In this document: positions 18,062-26,882 of the stretch, one piece after another | How the letters are laid out: the number at the start of each line of letters is the position of its first letter | Numbering within the stretch: the first letter of the stretch is position 1 | Assembly (NCBI GenBank): GCA_016342285.1 | Contig: JAEINQ010000009.1 | Span: 1-64,000, forward strand | Direction of reading: 5' to 3' | From: Desulfobacterales bacterium | Lineage (GTDB): Bacteria > Desulfobacterota > Desulfobacteria > Desulfobacterales > JAEINQ01 | DNA length: 64,000 nucleotides | Made by a program: the position numbers and the translations under genes | Notes under the pieces: generated by a model | Databases searched by the model: none | Told to the model about the DNA's origin: nothing | Seen by the model: the letters and a program-made list of their open reading frames with translations, nothing else

Positions 18062-19330
18062 CTATCGCTCCGGTGCTTTTTCCCGGAACAGGCCGATGCA
18101 CAACAGCATGAAAAGACTGGTGATCAGGTACAACAACAAGACATGGGCATAGGCCTCCGGCGGGTAACGGCCGCCGGAGGCACCGGTCCGGTCCATCAAA
18201 AACCCGGTCAGGGGCTGGTAAAGCGCCGCGCTGAGAAACGCAAAGAAATTGGCCGCGCCCACGGCCGTGCCGGCGATTTCCGTCGGAAAAAGTTCCTTGG
18301 CCGCGGCAAACCCCACCACCGCGATGCCGTTTCCGAAAACCCCGAAACAAAAAAAGATGAGGAAAAACAATTCCCGTGACAAGCGGCCTTGAAAGGCGAA
18401 AAGCACCAGCCATAAAACGACCGCAAACAGGGAGGCACCGAAGATCACCGTCTTGCGGCCGTTAAAGACCCTGTCAGAGACAACGCCCAGGGCCGGACCG
18501 CCGACCATGGTGCCCAGTGCCACCATGGCCAGGGTGTTGCCGACTTCGGTTTTGGAAAGGCCGTAAACGTCCATCAGGTAGGGGCCGGCCCACAGTCCGA
18601 AAAAACCGAAGAGGATGCCGCCGAAGAAAAAAAACCATCCGGCCAGGGGCCAGAACCGGGGCGATGTGATCACTCGGCCCAGGCCGTCCCAGATGCCGGG
18701 CCGGTCTTTGGCCATCACCACCGTGGCTTTTCCCGGAGGATGATCCACCACCAGGAGCCAGGTCAGCAGGGAAAGAAAAAGGGTCAACGTGCCGATACCG
18801 GCAAAGGTGACCCGCCAACCGAATCCGGCCGTCATCCAGGCCAGGGGTGTGGAGGCGACGAACCAGCCGACCCCGCCCATGGCCAGCAGGATGCCGGAGA
18901 CTCCTGCATATTCCCGGGCATCAAACCAGCCGGCACAAACCCGCATGGCAGGGACAAAAACCGCGGACAACCCAAAGCCGACCAGGACCCTGGCCGCCGT
19001 CGCCACCGCAAAATTCGGTGCCATGCCGAAAAGGATGGCACCAACGGCACCGATGGCCGAAAAAAGGGTGATGGTTTTTCGTGCCCCCCACGCGTCGGCC
19101 AGTACGCCTACGGGGAGCTGCATGAGGGCATAGGGGTAAAAATAGCCGGAAGAGAGTATGCCCAGGGACGTACCGCTGATGGAAAACGCCAAAACCAGGT
19201 CCCGGCTCATCAGGGCCGGTGAGACCCGGTGGAAATAGACCAGCAGGTACTGCAGGGCGAGGATGGCAAAGATCACCCAGCGGTAGCCGGGTCGAGGCGG
19301 TTTTGTCGAAACCGGGCCGGCAGGGCTCAT
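18062..19330 (-). CDS. MFS transporter
   Basis: The 422-residue inner-membrane protein has about 12 hydrophobic helices. The MFS signature between helices 2 and 3 (GVLADAWGARKTI) and its echo between helices 8 and 9 (GVVSDRVFNGRKTV) are both present. It resembles the anion:cation-symporter and oxalate/formate-like groups, but the substrate is unknown. Its ATG overlaps the stop of the RACo-type gene by 4 bp (ATGA), so the two are translationally coupled. It probably moves a substrate or product of the corrinoid pathway encoded upstream. Confidence 0.85.
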   Translation of the reverse strand: MSPAGPVSTKPPRPGYRWVIFAILALQYLLVYFHRVSPALMSRDLVLAFSISGTSLGILSSGYFYPYALMQLPVGVLADAWGARKTITLFSAIGAVGAILFGMAPNFAVATAARVLVGFGLSAVFVPAMRVCAGWFDAREYAGVSGILLAMGGVGWFVASTPLAWMTAGFGWRVTFAGIGTLTLFLSLLTWLLVVDHPPGKATVVMAKDRPGIWDGLGRVITSPRFWPLAGWFFFFGGILFGFFGLWAGPYLMDVYGLSKTEVGNTLAMVALGTMVGGPALGVVSDRVFNGRKTVIFGASLFAVVLWLVLFAFQGRLSRELFFLIFFCFGVFGNGIAVVGFAAAKELFPTEIAGTAVGAANFFAFLSAALYQPLTGFLMDRTGASGGRYPPEAYAHVLLLYLITSLFMLLCIGLFREKAPER

Positions 19331-21222
19331 GATGACCTCCCAATCCGTTTTGCCATACGGGGAAAGTGCATGGACATGGCAAAGGTGCGTTGAAACCGTG
19401 GATGGGTTGTCAATTCCAAAAAGGCCATTTTCCGGGCCAACCGGGATGCGTCCCGGCGCTTGCCCCGGTTTAACAGGGCCAGGCGGGCGCCATCTCCGGC
19501 GGCGTTGCCCACCGCGGATATGTTTGCCCCGCCAAGATCCGGAAAGAGACCGATGATCACGGCGGAAACCGGATCGATGACGCTGCCGAAGGCGCCGGCC
19601 AGGAGTACCCGGTCCACGGCATGCACACCGGTTTCAGCCATTAAAAGCGTTACGGCCGCCTGAATCGCCCCCTTGGCCATCTGAATCGCCCGAATATCCT
19701 CCTGGTTGATCACGATATTCCTGCCTGTGGCGCTCTCTTTGTCCGGCACCAACACAAAGGCGGTTTCCCCACCTTGGTCGATGATCCGTGGGGTGTCCAG
19801 GGAGCGGTCTATTCGGCCGCTGGGGTTGATGATGCCGGCGGAAAACATCTGGGCCGCCGCATCAATGACCCCAGAGCCGCAGATACCGGCGGCCGGAACG
19901 GATCGATCCGGTGAATCCCCGATGACCCGATACCGGACTTCCAGGCTATCCGGATCGATCCACACCCGTTCCACGGCGCCCACGGCGGCCCTCATGCCAT
20001 GACAAAGGGTGGCCCCCTCCAGGGCTGGGCCGGTGGCACACGAGGTGCAGACCAGTCGATCTCCGCAGGCCAGAACGATCTCTCCATTGGTCCCGACATC
20101 AACCAGCAGCACCGTCTCGTTTCCCGGTTCGGGGTGGGTGGCCAGCAGTGCCCCCACCGTATCGGCGCCCACAAAACCTGCGACCACCGGCAGCATATGA
20201 ACCGAGGCCCCCGGCGCCATGGCAATCCCCAGGTCCCTGGCGCAAAGGTCCAGGGGCCGGCTGACGGCCGGCACAAAAGGCGCCCGGCCCAGGCCCGTGG
20301 GGTCGATGCCGAGCAACAGATGGTGCATGCAGGTGTTGCCCACGCAGACCATGTCGGCCATGGCGGACGGGGAGATGCCGGATTCTTCCGCCAACTGGTC
20401 AATGAGGCGGTTGATTCCGCCGATGACCGCATCCTGGAGTTGGGCGCGCTTTTCACCGCTTTGGCCGGCATAAGCGATACGGGAGATGACATCTTCGCCG
20501 CAGGTGACCTGCGGGTTGATGGCCGAGGCGGTGGCCATCACCTCGCCGGTCTCCAGGTTGCAGAGGGCTGCGGCAAGGGACGTGGTGCCGATGTCCAGGG
20601 CGATGCCGGTCAGCGGCATGGCGGCATCCTCAAAAATGCCCGTGCACCGGCCCGAATTGTCCAGAATTACACAGACCTCTCCGCCGTTTTGCCGAAGCGC
20701 CTCAGGCAGATTTCGAAGCAGGGCCAGGTCCGGATCGAAGACGATGGTTTTTTCATTGCGGCCGAGACCGACCCCAAGCCGCTCCCAGTCGGCCACGGGG
20801 TTTTCCAGGTCGGCGGGTGGCACTTTGAGCGATAGGCGGGTCACCGCCGGATCCGGAAAAACACGCTGGCTTCCCGGGGCCTTGGCAATGACCTGTATGC
20901 CGGTGCGGCTCTCTTCGGGTATATCGATGGTGACATCGGCTTGCACCCGAGCCTGGCAGGCCAGGCGCCATCCGGCCGCAATCGCTTCCGGCGACAAGGC
21001 GCGCAGCTCTTCTTCGGTTGGCAAAGAGAGGGCGGTTTTCGACGCATGGGCCGGCACCGCACGCACCCGGCATTTTCCGCATTTTCCCCGGCCGCCGCAG
21101 ACACACTGCAAATCAGCCCCCGAATCCCGGGCCGCCTGATCGAGGCTGATGCCCGGTTGCACCCGGCTCCGCATCCCCCCCGGCAAAAACACGACCTCCG
21201 GCTTCCCGGTGCTATCGACCAT
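19327..21222 (-). CDS. RACo-type reductive activator of corrinoid methyltransferases (2Fe-2S + ASKHA)
   Basis: An N-terminal plant-type [2Fe-2S] domain (Cys42, Cys48, Cys51 and Cys89, CVCGGRGKCGKC) is followed by a linker. From about residue 205 a large ASKHA ATPase-fold domain (DUF4445) follows, with phosphate motifs ALDIGTTS and LLVDVGTNGE. This is the architecture of RACo and related proteins. They use ATP and a low-potential electron to return inactive Co(II)-corrinoid to methyl-accepting Co(I). At 631 residues it has the usual length. It is coupled to the MFS gene and lies downstream of two methyltransferases and a corrinoid protein, which are its likely clients. Confidence 0.88.
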   Translation of the reverse strand: MVDSTGKPEVVFLPGGMRSRVQPGISLDQAARDSGADLQCVCGGRGKCGKCRVRAVPAHASKTALSLPTEEELRALSPEAIAAGWRLACQARVQADVTIDIPEESRTGIQVIAKAPGSQRVFPDPAVTRLSLKVPPADLENPVADWERLGVGLGRNEKTIVFDPDLALLRNLPEALRQNGGEVCVILDNSGRCTGIFEDAAMPLTGIALDIGTTSLAAALCNLETGEVMATASAINPQVTCGEDVISRIAYAGQSGEKRAQLQDAVIGGINRLIDQLAEESGISPSAMADMVCVGNTCMHHLLLGIDPTGLGRAPFVPAVSRPLDLCARDLGIAMAPGASVHMLPVVAGFVGADTVGALLATHPEPGNETVLLVDVGTNGEIVLACGDRLVCTSCATGPALEGATLCHGMRAAVGAVERVWIDPDSLEVRYRVIGDSPDRSVPAAGICGSGVIDAAAQMFSAGIINPSGRIDRSLDTPRIIDQGGETAFVLVPDKESATGRNIVINQEDIRAIQMAKGAIQAAVTLLMAETGVHAVDRVLLAGAFGSVIDPVSAVIIGLFPDLGGANISAVGNAAGDGARLALLNRGKRRDASRLARKMAFLELTTHPRFQRTFAMSMHFPRMAKRIGRSS

Positions 21223-21508
21223 TCTTTTCTATCCCTTTAACCAAATTCAAACCTCATAATCGGTTACCCAAGGTTGATGTCGTTGTAAAAAGCTGTTCCA
21301 GGTTGCGAAGGCCATATTTTCCAGCAAAGAAAACAGGGAAGCCGTTCCTACGAAAAACCGAACCGGTTGACGCCTGCTTCCTTAGAAGTCATTGAAATAA
21401 AAATTTATTTTCAAGAAAATTCTCTGTGTGCTCAGAGACCTCTGTGGTTAAAAAAACAACTCTTCCCATGGCCATCAACATTGAGGCCTTTTTTGATTTA
21501 CCCCGTTG

Positions 21509-21838
21509 TCAAGGCGGGGTTTCCGGTGAAATAAAACGGATGCGCACCCCGGCGGGCCGAGCCAGGCCGACCGCGGTCTCCACGGCCCGCAAGGTGCCGA
21601 TCAGAACCGGACAGGACCGATGGGGCAGGATCTCGATGGCTGTTTGCCACAGCCGCGATGTCAGGGGCTGATCGCCGAGACAGGCCCGCCAGTCGATTTC
21701 CCCGATGGCTTTTCCCCAGCGGACCACCGCTTCGCAGTCGCTCTCAATGACGATTGCCACCGAATACCGATCTTTCCGGACGACGGTAATTTGTGTGCGG
21801 AACCCGCAGGCCTCGTTTTCGACGATCACCGTTGTCAC
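21509..21838 (-). CDS. Small protein of a corrinoid-methyltransferase-associated family (DUF6951-like)
   Basis: This 109-residue cytoplasmic protein has the pattern ENEACGF...T near the start, VIESDCEAV mid-way and HRSCPVLIGTLRAVETAVGLA near the end. The arrangement of CGF, SDC and SCP cysteines resembles a small family, which I believe is DUF6951, encoded beside methylamine or methanol-type corrinoid systems in methanogens and acetogens. The exact family name is from memory. A GGGGGAGGGG ribosome-binding site 5-8 nt upstream supports the GTG start at 21838. Its position between the activator and the methyltransferases fits a role in the same system. Confidence 0.65.
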   Translation of the reverse strand: MTTVIVENEACGFRTQITVVRKDRYSVAIVIESDCEAVVRWGKAIGEIDWRACLGDQPLTSRLWQTAIEILPHRSCPVLIGTLRAVETAVGLARPAGVRIRFISPETPP

Positions 21839-21947
21839 ATAAGCCCCCTCCCCCAACCGGCATCACCCCTTTTATGAACCGCAGACGGACGCGGACCACC
21901 GCAGACCTATCTTCGCCTGAAGGCTATGACGGGCAGGCAAGAAAAGC

Positions 21948-21976
21948 TTGTTGGCGGTCGACCTGACCGCCAACAA
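21948..21976 (-). terminator. Inverted repeat, probable terminator for the methyltransferase genes
   Basis: Twelve-base arms (TTGTTGGCGGTC / GACCGCCAACAA) form a perfect stem with a 5-nt loop. Read on the minus strand, the direction of the methyltransferase genes, the stem is followed by GCTTTTCTT. The T-run is short, so attenuation is as likely as full termination. Confidence 0.55.
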
Positions 21977-22022
21977 ATTCGCATCGCTTCGCGAATAGAT
22001 GCGTATGCCATGGGTGGAAAAG

Positions 22023-22110
22023 CATGTCATTTTAGAAACCTTTGCCCCAAAAGTGGCCCCTTGGGACCGGCCAGGTCGGTCGGTCCAAAAAAGTCTGCGG
22101 GTGTCGGCGT
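22023..22110. repeat. Interspersed repeat family B, copy 1
   Basis: This block matches 55818-55907 over about 88 bp (AAAAGTGGCC, CCGGCCAGGTCGG, AAAAAAGTCTGCGG). Its core hairpin GGGACCGGCC-AGGTC-GGTCGGTCC differs from the other copy at paired positions, yet the stem is kept. Confidence 0.75.
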
Positions 22111-22155
22111 GTGTCTGCGGTTAAAGAAATCATCTGTCGTTGTGTTTTCGTGCGC

Positions 22156-23214
22156 TTAGTGGCTGTAAGCGCCGAAATCCGCAATCGCCTTTTGCACCGT
22201 GTGGACATGATATCCGGGGGTCTCCGGGGAGACCTCGCACCCGGAGCTGAACATGAATCCCCGGGGGGCCTTTTTCCCGGCTTCGATGACCTCGCCGCAG
22301 CGCTGGTAGATGGTTTCCGTCGGTCCGGTGAGCAGGAGGCTCGGATCAACGTTGCCGATGATCACGGCCTTTTTGCCCAGGTCCCCGATGGCCTTTTCGA
22401 TTTCGATTTCCTCGCCGAAACTGACCAGCCCGGGCTCGCCCATGGGGACCTCGGCCCAGAACGGAAGATTGGCGTTCTGGTCGCCGCAGATATGAAAGAG
22501 GATGTGGCGCACCCCCATGGCCAGAATTTTTTCCCCGGTCTCTACCAGATAGGGCAGGATCATCTGTTTGAAGGCCCGCGGCGAGATGATCAGGTTGGAG
22601 GTCAGCGGTTCCCAGAATTGGGGGATCACCTTTTCCGGCCCGAAAGTATCGGTCCAGAGACCGACAACGTCGAGAATATGATCCGTGGCCAGGCGCAGGA
22701 TACGATGGGCCGCATCGGGTTTTTTCAGCATCCACCGGCAGAGTTTTTCCGCAGCGCAGACGTTGCCGGCAATAGTGAAATTGCCCCCCATGACCACGGA
22801 GATCGGAGACCCTTGTTTTTCCTGAAGCCGGGAAAATTCCATGGCCAGGGGGAGGCATCCGGCGGTTTTGGCGTCCGGCAGGACCAGTCCGTCGATATCG
22901 GCTTCGGATTTGACCGGAAACATTTTGTGGGCCGGGGCCTGCTGGTAGTTGCCCGACGGCATTTCGACGGTTCCGCCGAATTCCCAGGTGCCGTAGGAGG
23001 CGTAGCCATAGATGGGCCCCCAGTCGATGCCATACTGCCCAAAGGTCTTGGACTGGGCATCGAAGCTGAGCTGCGGGTCGCTATAGATGGTCGAAATGGG
23101 GCGGCCGGTATTTTTGGCACAAAAACCGAGAATGAAAGGAAAATGGGGTACCCGGTCCACCGGTTTTTCGGCTAGGATTGCTGCAATCCGTTCTTTGGGG
23201 GTCATCGTTTCCAT
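22156..23214 (-). CDS. Uroporphyrinogen-decarboxylase-family corrinoid methyltransferase (MtaA/MtbA-like)
   Basis: The 352-residue protein of the UroD superfamily shows the zinc-thiolate pattern of methylcobamide:thiol methyltransferases: HICGDQN (His and Cys) followed about 75 residues later by SSGCEVSP. The opening MTPKERIAAILAEKPVDRVP is typical of the group. In MtaA/MtbA-type enzymes the zinc activates the methyl acceptor or donor and the methyl group passes to or from a corrinoid protein. AAGGAAG lies about 7 nt before the ATG at 23214. A paralogue follows at 23508-24581 and a corrinoid protein beyond it. Whether this is the substrate demethylase or the acceptor transferase cannot be decided. 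Confidence 0.82.
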   Translation of the reverse strand: METMTPKERIAAILAEKPVDRVPHFPFILGFCAKNTGRPISTIYSDPQLSFDAQSKTFGQYGIDWGPIYGYASYGTWEFGGTVEMPSGNYQQAPAHKMFPVKSEADIDGLVLPDAKTAGCLPLAMEFSRLQEKQGSPISVVMGGNFTIAGNVCAAEKLCRWMLKKPDAAHRILRLATDHILDVVGLWTDTFGPEKVIPQFWEPLTSNLIISPRAFKQMILPYLVETGEKILAMGVRHILFHICGDQNANLPFWAEVPMGEPGLVSFGEEIEIEKAIGDLGKKAVIIGNVDPSLLLTGPTETIYQRCGEVIEAGKKAPRGFMFSSGCEVSPETPGYHVHTVQKAIADFGAYSH

Positions 23215-23330
23215 GGTTGTCTTCCTTCTGGTGTTGTCGTGTTCGATTTCTTGTTTTTTTGGCACGCTGATTCATGAATCAGCGTTTTTTGTTGCACACA
23301 TCCAGACAACTTGTTTTTATCTCACCGCCC

Positions 23331-23455
23331 GCTTCGCTCAAGTCGCCAAGAATGCTAAGAAATCCTGGACATCCTGTAAAAAACTTTGCGATCTTTGCGC
23401 CTTCGCGGTGATACTCATTTTGGTTGCGGCTATTCCGCACGAAGATCTCTGTGGT
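23331..23455. repeat. Interspersed block matching 16875-16985 in reverse
   Basis: The string ATCCTGGACATCCTG, an ACTTTGCG core and GGTTGCGGCTATTCCGC match the reverse complement of the 16.9-kb block. It fills most of the 293-bp gap between the two methyltransferase genes, where no gene is seen. Confidence 0.65.
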
Positions 23456-23507
23456 TAAAAATCGACTGTTTCCGAGACTGTAAGCCTTGGTCCAATACCG
23501 CAAAGGC

Positions 23508-24581
23508 CTACGCGTCGTACCAGCCGAAATCGTTTACGGCACGGGTCATGGCATAGACATTCACCGGCGGGGCGGCCACCGGAAGGCCGCATCCGGGTCC
23601 CAGGATAAATCCGCCCGGCGCCTTTTTCCCTTTGGCGATGACTTCCCGGGACAGGTCATAGATCTGCCGGGGGGTGCCGGTCTGAATGATTGCCGGTTCG
23701 ACGTTGCCGAAAATAATGTCTCGGGGAAAATGGGCGGCGGCGGTTTCGATGTCGACCTCATGGCCGAAGCTGAGCACACTGGGGTGGGGCCATGGCGCGG
23801 ATTCGGCCAAAAGCGGCAGGTTCAGGTTCTGGTCCCCGCAGATATGCAAGCCGAACCGCCCGACGCCCAGATCCCGCAGACGGCGGTGGTAAGCTTCGTG
23901 AAAGGGGATGGCAAAGGTTTTGACGGTGCGCGGCGAGACGAGTTGGTTGGACTCGCTGGGGCTGCTCATCCAGGCAAAGACGCGATCGGCACCGAAGGTT
24001 TCCACCCAAAGGGAGAGCGTGTTGATGATGTGGTCCAAAGAGAATTGAAGCAGCCGTTGGCATAGGGCCGGCTTTTTCATGGTCCATCGGAGGAACAGGT
24101 CGATGCCGACGATGTTGGCTGCCATGGTAAAGGGGCTTCGGGAGAAAAAGTAAACCGGCAACCCCTGGTCGGCCTGGAGCCGGGAAAAATTCAGGGCCTT
24201 TTCTATGCGGCCGGCTGTTTTCGGGTCGGGCAGTTGGAGCTCTTCCACCTCGGCCTCGGTGTTGGCCGGATGGTCGGTGACCACCAGGGCCCCTTCGTAT
24301 TCGCCTTTGGGCATGCGGACCTGGCCGCCGAAATCCCAGGCGCCAAGAACCGTGTGTCCGGCATACTGGGGAATCGGGTCCCAGCCGTACTGCTCGGTGG
24401 TCCATTGCATGTCGGAAAAACTTTTTTCCGGGTCCTCGTAGGCATCGGCCACGGTGTGACCGGCATTGCGGGTATTGAACCCGGTGCTCATGGCGCCCAG
24501 GGGCACCCGGTCCGGTTTCTGGTAGGCAAAGAGCGCAGCCATCCGCTCCGATGGGGTCATTCGATCCGTTCTAAACTGCAT
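23508..24581 (-). CDS. Second UroD-family corrinoid methyltransferase
   Basis: The 357-residue paralogue of the previous gene has HICGDQN and, about 75 residues on, LGPGCGLP as zinc ligands. It also has DRVPLGAMSTGFNTRNAG near the N-terminus, where the other copy reads FILGFCAKNTG; this region lines the substrate pocket in the family. GGGAGG lies 5 nt before the ATG at 24581, which discards a longer in-frame start. Two diverged copies beside one corrinoid protein suggest that one demethylates the substrate and the other passes the methyl group on, but this is inference. Confidence 0.82.
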   Translation of the reverse strand: MQFRTDRMTPSERMAALFAYQKPDRVPLGAMSTGFNTRNAGHTVADAYEDPEKSFSDMQWTTEQYGWDPIPQYAGHTVLGAWDFGGQVRMPKGEYEGALVVTDHPANTEAEVEELQLPDPKTAGRIEKALNFSRLQADQGLPVYFFSRSPFTMAANIVGIDLFLRWTMKKPALCQRLLQFSLDHIINTLSLWVETFGADRVFAWMSSPSESNQLVSPRTVKTFAIPFHEAYHRRLRDLGVGRFGLHICGDQNLNLPLLAESAPWPHPSVLSFGHEVDIETAAAHFPRDIIFGNVEPAIIQTGTPRQIYDLSREVIAKGKKAPGGFILGPGCGLPVAAPPVNVYAMTRAVNDFGWYDA

Positions 24582-24630
24582 GGGGCCTCCCGGTGTTTCA
24601 ATTCGAATTAGGAATCCACGTCTTTTGGGC

Positions 24631-24770
24631 CAAGTCAGAGTAAACTGGCTATGCCGAGACACCGATGCGGCAAGTCACTTTAGCTCACTTTAGTCCCTCC
24701 ACACTGACATGGGGTCGGCACCCAGCCCACTTCAAGGGCAAACCAAAGCCAGGTCCTCGGTGCCTTGTTC
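24631..24770. repeat. Interspersed repeat family A, long copy with leader
   Basis: Bases 24684-24770 match 55274-55362 (CTCCACACTGACATGGGG, CTTCAAGGGCAAACCAAAGC). The preceding TCAGAGTAAACTGGCTATGC at 24635-24654 recurs in related form near 37902 and 54427. The terminator-like hairpin of the 5.9-kb copy has decayed here. Confidence 0.75.
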
Positions 24771-24821
24771 CTTTTGAACGATTTAAAAGGCCATCAACCA
24801 TCGGCCTGAACGAACGATGGG

Positions 24822-25478
24822 TCAGGCCACCTTTTGAACCAAACGCCCGGCGGCGGCAACCGCGGAAACAGCGTCTTCGGCATAGCCGTCGGCCCCGTAC
24901 TGGCGGGCGATGTCTGCGGTCAGCGGCGCGCCACCGACCAGGATGCCCACATCCGCCTTTTCATCCCGAAGCATTTGGATAACTTTGGGCATGGCCATCA
25001 TGCTGGTGGTCATCAGGGCTGACAGGGCCACCACATCGGCCCCGGTCCGGCGCAGCTCTTCGACGAAACGCTCCAGCTTCACATCCTTGCCCAGATCAAA
25101 AATCTCCCAGCCGGCCGCCTCGAACATGGTCTTGACCAGGGTCTTTCCAATGTCATGAATGTCCCCTTCCACGACCCCCATGATGATTTTGCCCGCAGCC
25201 TGGTGTTCATCGGCTTTCACATGGGGCCGAAGCACTTCCAGGCCGGCATACATGGCATCGGAGCAAAGGAGGAGTTCCGGAACGAAGTATTCCTTTTTTT
25301 CATACAGATCACCCACGGTATCCATTCCCGCGGCAAGGCCATCCATGATGGCTGAATAGGGATCCAGGCCGACCGCCAGGGCTTTTTGGCAAAGCTCCGG
25401 GCTCTTTTCCTCGTCATATTCGACGACTGCATCATGGATTTGATTGAGCAGGGTCTGTTTTTCGTCTTCACTGGCCAT
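24822..25478 (-). CDS. Corrinoid (B12-binding) methyl-carrier protein
   Basis: This 218-residue protein has the two-part layout of MtaC/MtbC/MttC-type carriers. A helical cap domain at about 1-90 ends in KKEYFVPELLLCSDAM. A Rossmann B12-binding domain follows with GDIHDIGK (His108 is the lower axial cobalt ligand), SALMTTS (153-159) and a GGAPLT loop. It shuttles the methyl group between the two UroD-type methyltransferases. It lies 65 bp downstream of the CCG iron-sulfur gene and 240 bp upstream of the first methyltransferase, all on one strand. Confidence 0.92.
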   Translation of the reverse strand: MASEDEKQTLLNQIHDAVVEYDEEKSPELCQKALAVGLDPYSAIMDGLAAGMDTVGDLYEKKEYFVPELLLCSDAMYAGLEVLRPHVKADEHQAAGKIIMGVVEGDIHDIGKTLVKTMFEAAGWEIFDLGKDVKLERFVEELRRTGADVVALSALMTTSMMAMPKVIQMLRDEKADVGILVGGAPLTADIARQYGADGYAEDAVSAVAAAGRLVQKVA

Positions 25479-25543
25479 AAAGAAACTCCTTTTGTTTTAT
25501 GTTCCCGACGGTTCGTATGAGGCTGGATTCAGGTTTTCCGGAT

Positions 25544-26548
25544 CTAATCAACCGCCAGGCATCGATGTAAAATTTCCCCCATGTCCCAGACCCGGATTCC
25601 CAGATCTTTTTCGTGCTTCATCAGGTTGATGAGGCAGATGGGGCAGGTCACCAGGACGTCCTTGCACGATCCGGCCAGTTCCCGTGCCCGGATGCCGGAA
25701 ATCGACCGGCTCAGGTCCGCATAGGCGTATTCAACGGGGCCACCACAGCAGGCCGTGTTTTTTCCGGTGTTTTCCGGCTCGGCCACTTCGATGCCCAGAG
25801 ACGTCAGCACCTGGCGGGCCGGCGCGATGATGTCCAGATCCCGGGTCATCACGCAGGAGTCGTGGATGACGATCTTTCGGGGTATATCGGCACCCATATC
25901 GGCAGGGACGTTTAAATCCGAGACGGCAAGGATCTGGAGGTAGTGGCGCACGGTCAGGTTGAAATTGGTCAGGAAGCGGGGGTAGACCTCCCGTAGCATG
26001 AAGGTTGTATGGGGATCGACGGTGATGATGGTCCGGGCCCGGGACGATTTCAACCGGGCAAAGACCTCTCTGGCGATGGGGGCCACCGCATCTTCCATCC
26101 CCAGGTCGTAAAGCAGAACGCCGCTGTAAGGCTCGTCTTCGTAAAGGTAGGCGGGGTGAATGCCCACCCGGTCCAGGGCCGCGGCAATCCCTTTTAAGGC
26201 GTTTTCGGTTCGGCGGCGAAGCGCTTGTGCCCGCCGAGCCCCCAGGCGCAACAGGGGCTCGGTGGCCACGGCACCGGCGATCTGTGCCATTTTGGCAAAG
26301 GCCCGGACTGACAGGGCCGGAACCAACGGCATGGCCCCGGCCGCCATTTCCGTGGCCTGGACGACAAAGGGAAGCATCTGGTACATTCGGGCCGTATACA
26401 GCAGTTCGTTGCCCTGTGAGGGAAACCCAAGGCCATGGGCCCATTTCGTCCAATAGGGCAATTTCAGACCCAGGGGGTCCCCGGTGCGCTCCATGTTGCC
26501 GCAGATCGTGTTCAGCGCCTGGGAAATCAGGACTTTAGAGTTTTGCAT
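25544..26548 (-). CDS. CCG-domain (HdrB/GlpC-like) iron-sulfur protein
   Basis: The 334-residue protein has one complete C-terminal cysteine-rich CCG domain: HDSCVMTRD, NTACCGGPVEYAY and TCPICLINL. That is the ligand set for the noncubane or [4Fe-4S] centre of HdrB, GlcF and related subunits. The N-terminal half is helical and lacks a second complete CCG motif. GGGGAGG lies 6 nt before the ATG at 26548. The gene overlaps the ferredoxin gene by 14 bp and continues the flavoprotein operon. Together the three genes encode a cytoplasmic or membrane-associated dehydrogenase/electron-transfer complex. Confidence 0.82.
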   Translation of the reverse strand: MQNSKVLISQALNTICGNMERTGDPLGLKLPYWTKWAHGLGFPSQGNELLYTARMYQMLPFVVQATEMAAGAMPLVPALSVRAFAKMAQIAGAVATEPLLRLGARRAQALRRRTENALKGIAAALDRVGIHPAYLYEDEPYSGVLLYDLGMEDAVAPIAREVFARLKSSRARTIITVDPHTTFMLREVYPRFLTNFNLTVRHYLQILAVSDLNVPADMGADIPRKIVIHDSCVMTRDLDIIAPARQVLTSLGIEVAEPENTGKNTACCGGPVEYAYADLSRSISGIRARELAGSCKDVLVTCPICLINLMKHEKDLGIRVWDMGEILHRCLAVD

Positions 26549-26882
26549 GCTTTCCTCCCCGGGCCAGCCGGCCCGAAAGCAGGCGGCGGCCACGCTGAAT
26601 CATTTCACAGATATCCAGGTGCTGTCCCTTGCTCTTGCACATCACCTCACAGCGGCCGCATTGAAGGCAACTGTAAAGGCAGTAGGTCAGGGAATCGTCG
26701 AATTCGAGTGTGCCGGTCAGCAGGTATTTGATGATCTGCAGGCGTCCGAAGGACGAAGCGCTCTCCACGCCGCCCGAAGCCTGGTAGGTCGGGCAGACAT
26801 CGACGCAGAACCGGCAGGATCGGCACTTGGCGATCTCGTCAAGCAGTCTTTCTCGGTCCGATGCGTCACGGTTCACAGCCAT
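26535..26882 (-). CDS. HdrC/GlpC-like [4Fe-4S] ferredoxin subunit
   Basis: This 115-residue protein has two clusters, C20/C23/C26/C30 (CRSCRFC) and C72/C75/C78/C82 (CLQCGRC), in the layout of HdrC, with a helical insert between. It overlaps the flavoprotein gene by 10 bp and the CCG gene by 14 bp, so stoichiometric coupled expression is expected. It should wire FAD of the GlcD-like subunit to the CCG subunit. Confidence 0.85.
   Translation of the reverse strand: MAVNRDASDRERLLDEIAKCRSCRFCVDVCPTYQASGGVESASSFGRLQIIKYLLTGTLEFDDSLTYCLYSCLQCGRCEVMCKSKGQHLDICEMIQRGRRLLSGRLARGGKHAKL

Noticed and set aside
24684-24770. GGGCAAACC...AAAGCC resembling the core of a c-di-GMP-I (GEMM) riboswitch
   Set aside because: The two short strings are fused without the intervening P2 stem and tetraloop, and the copies lie downstream of genes; an interspersed repeat/terminator explains them better.
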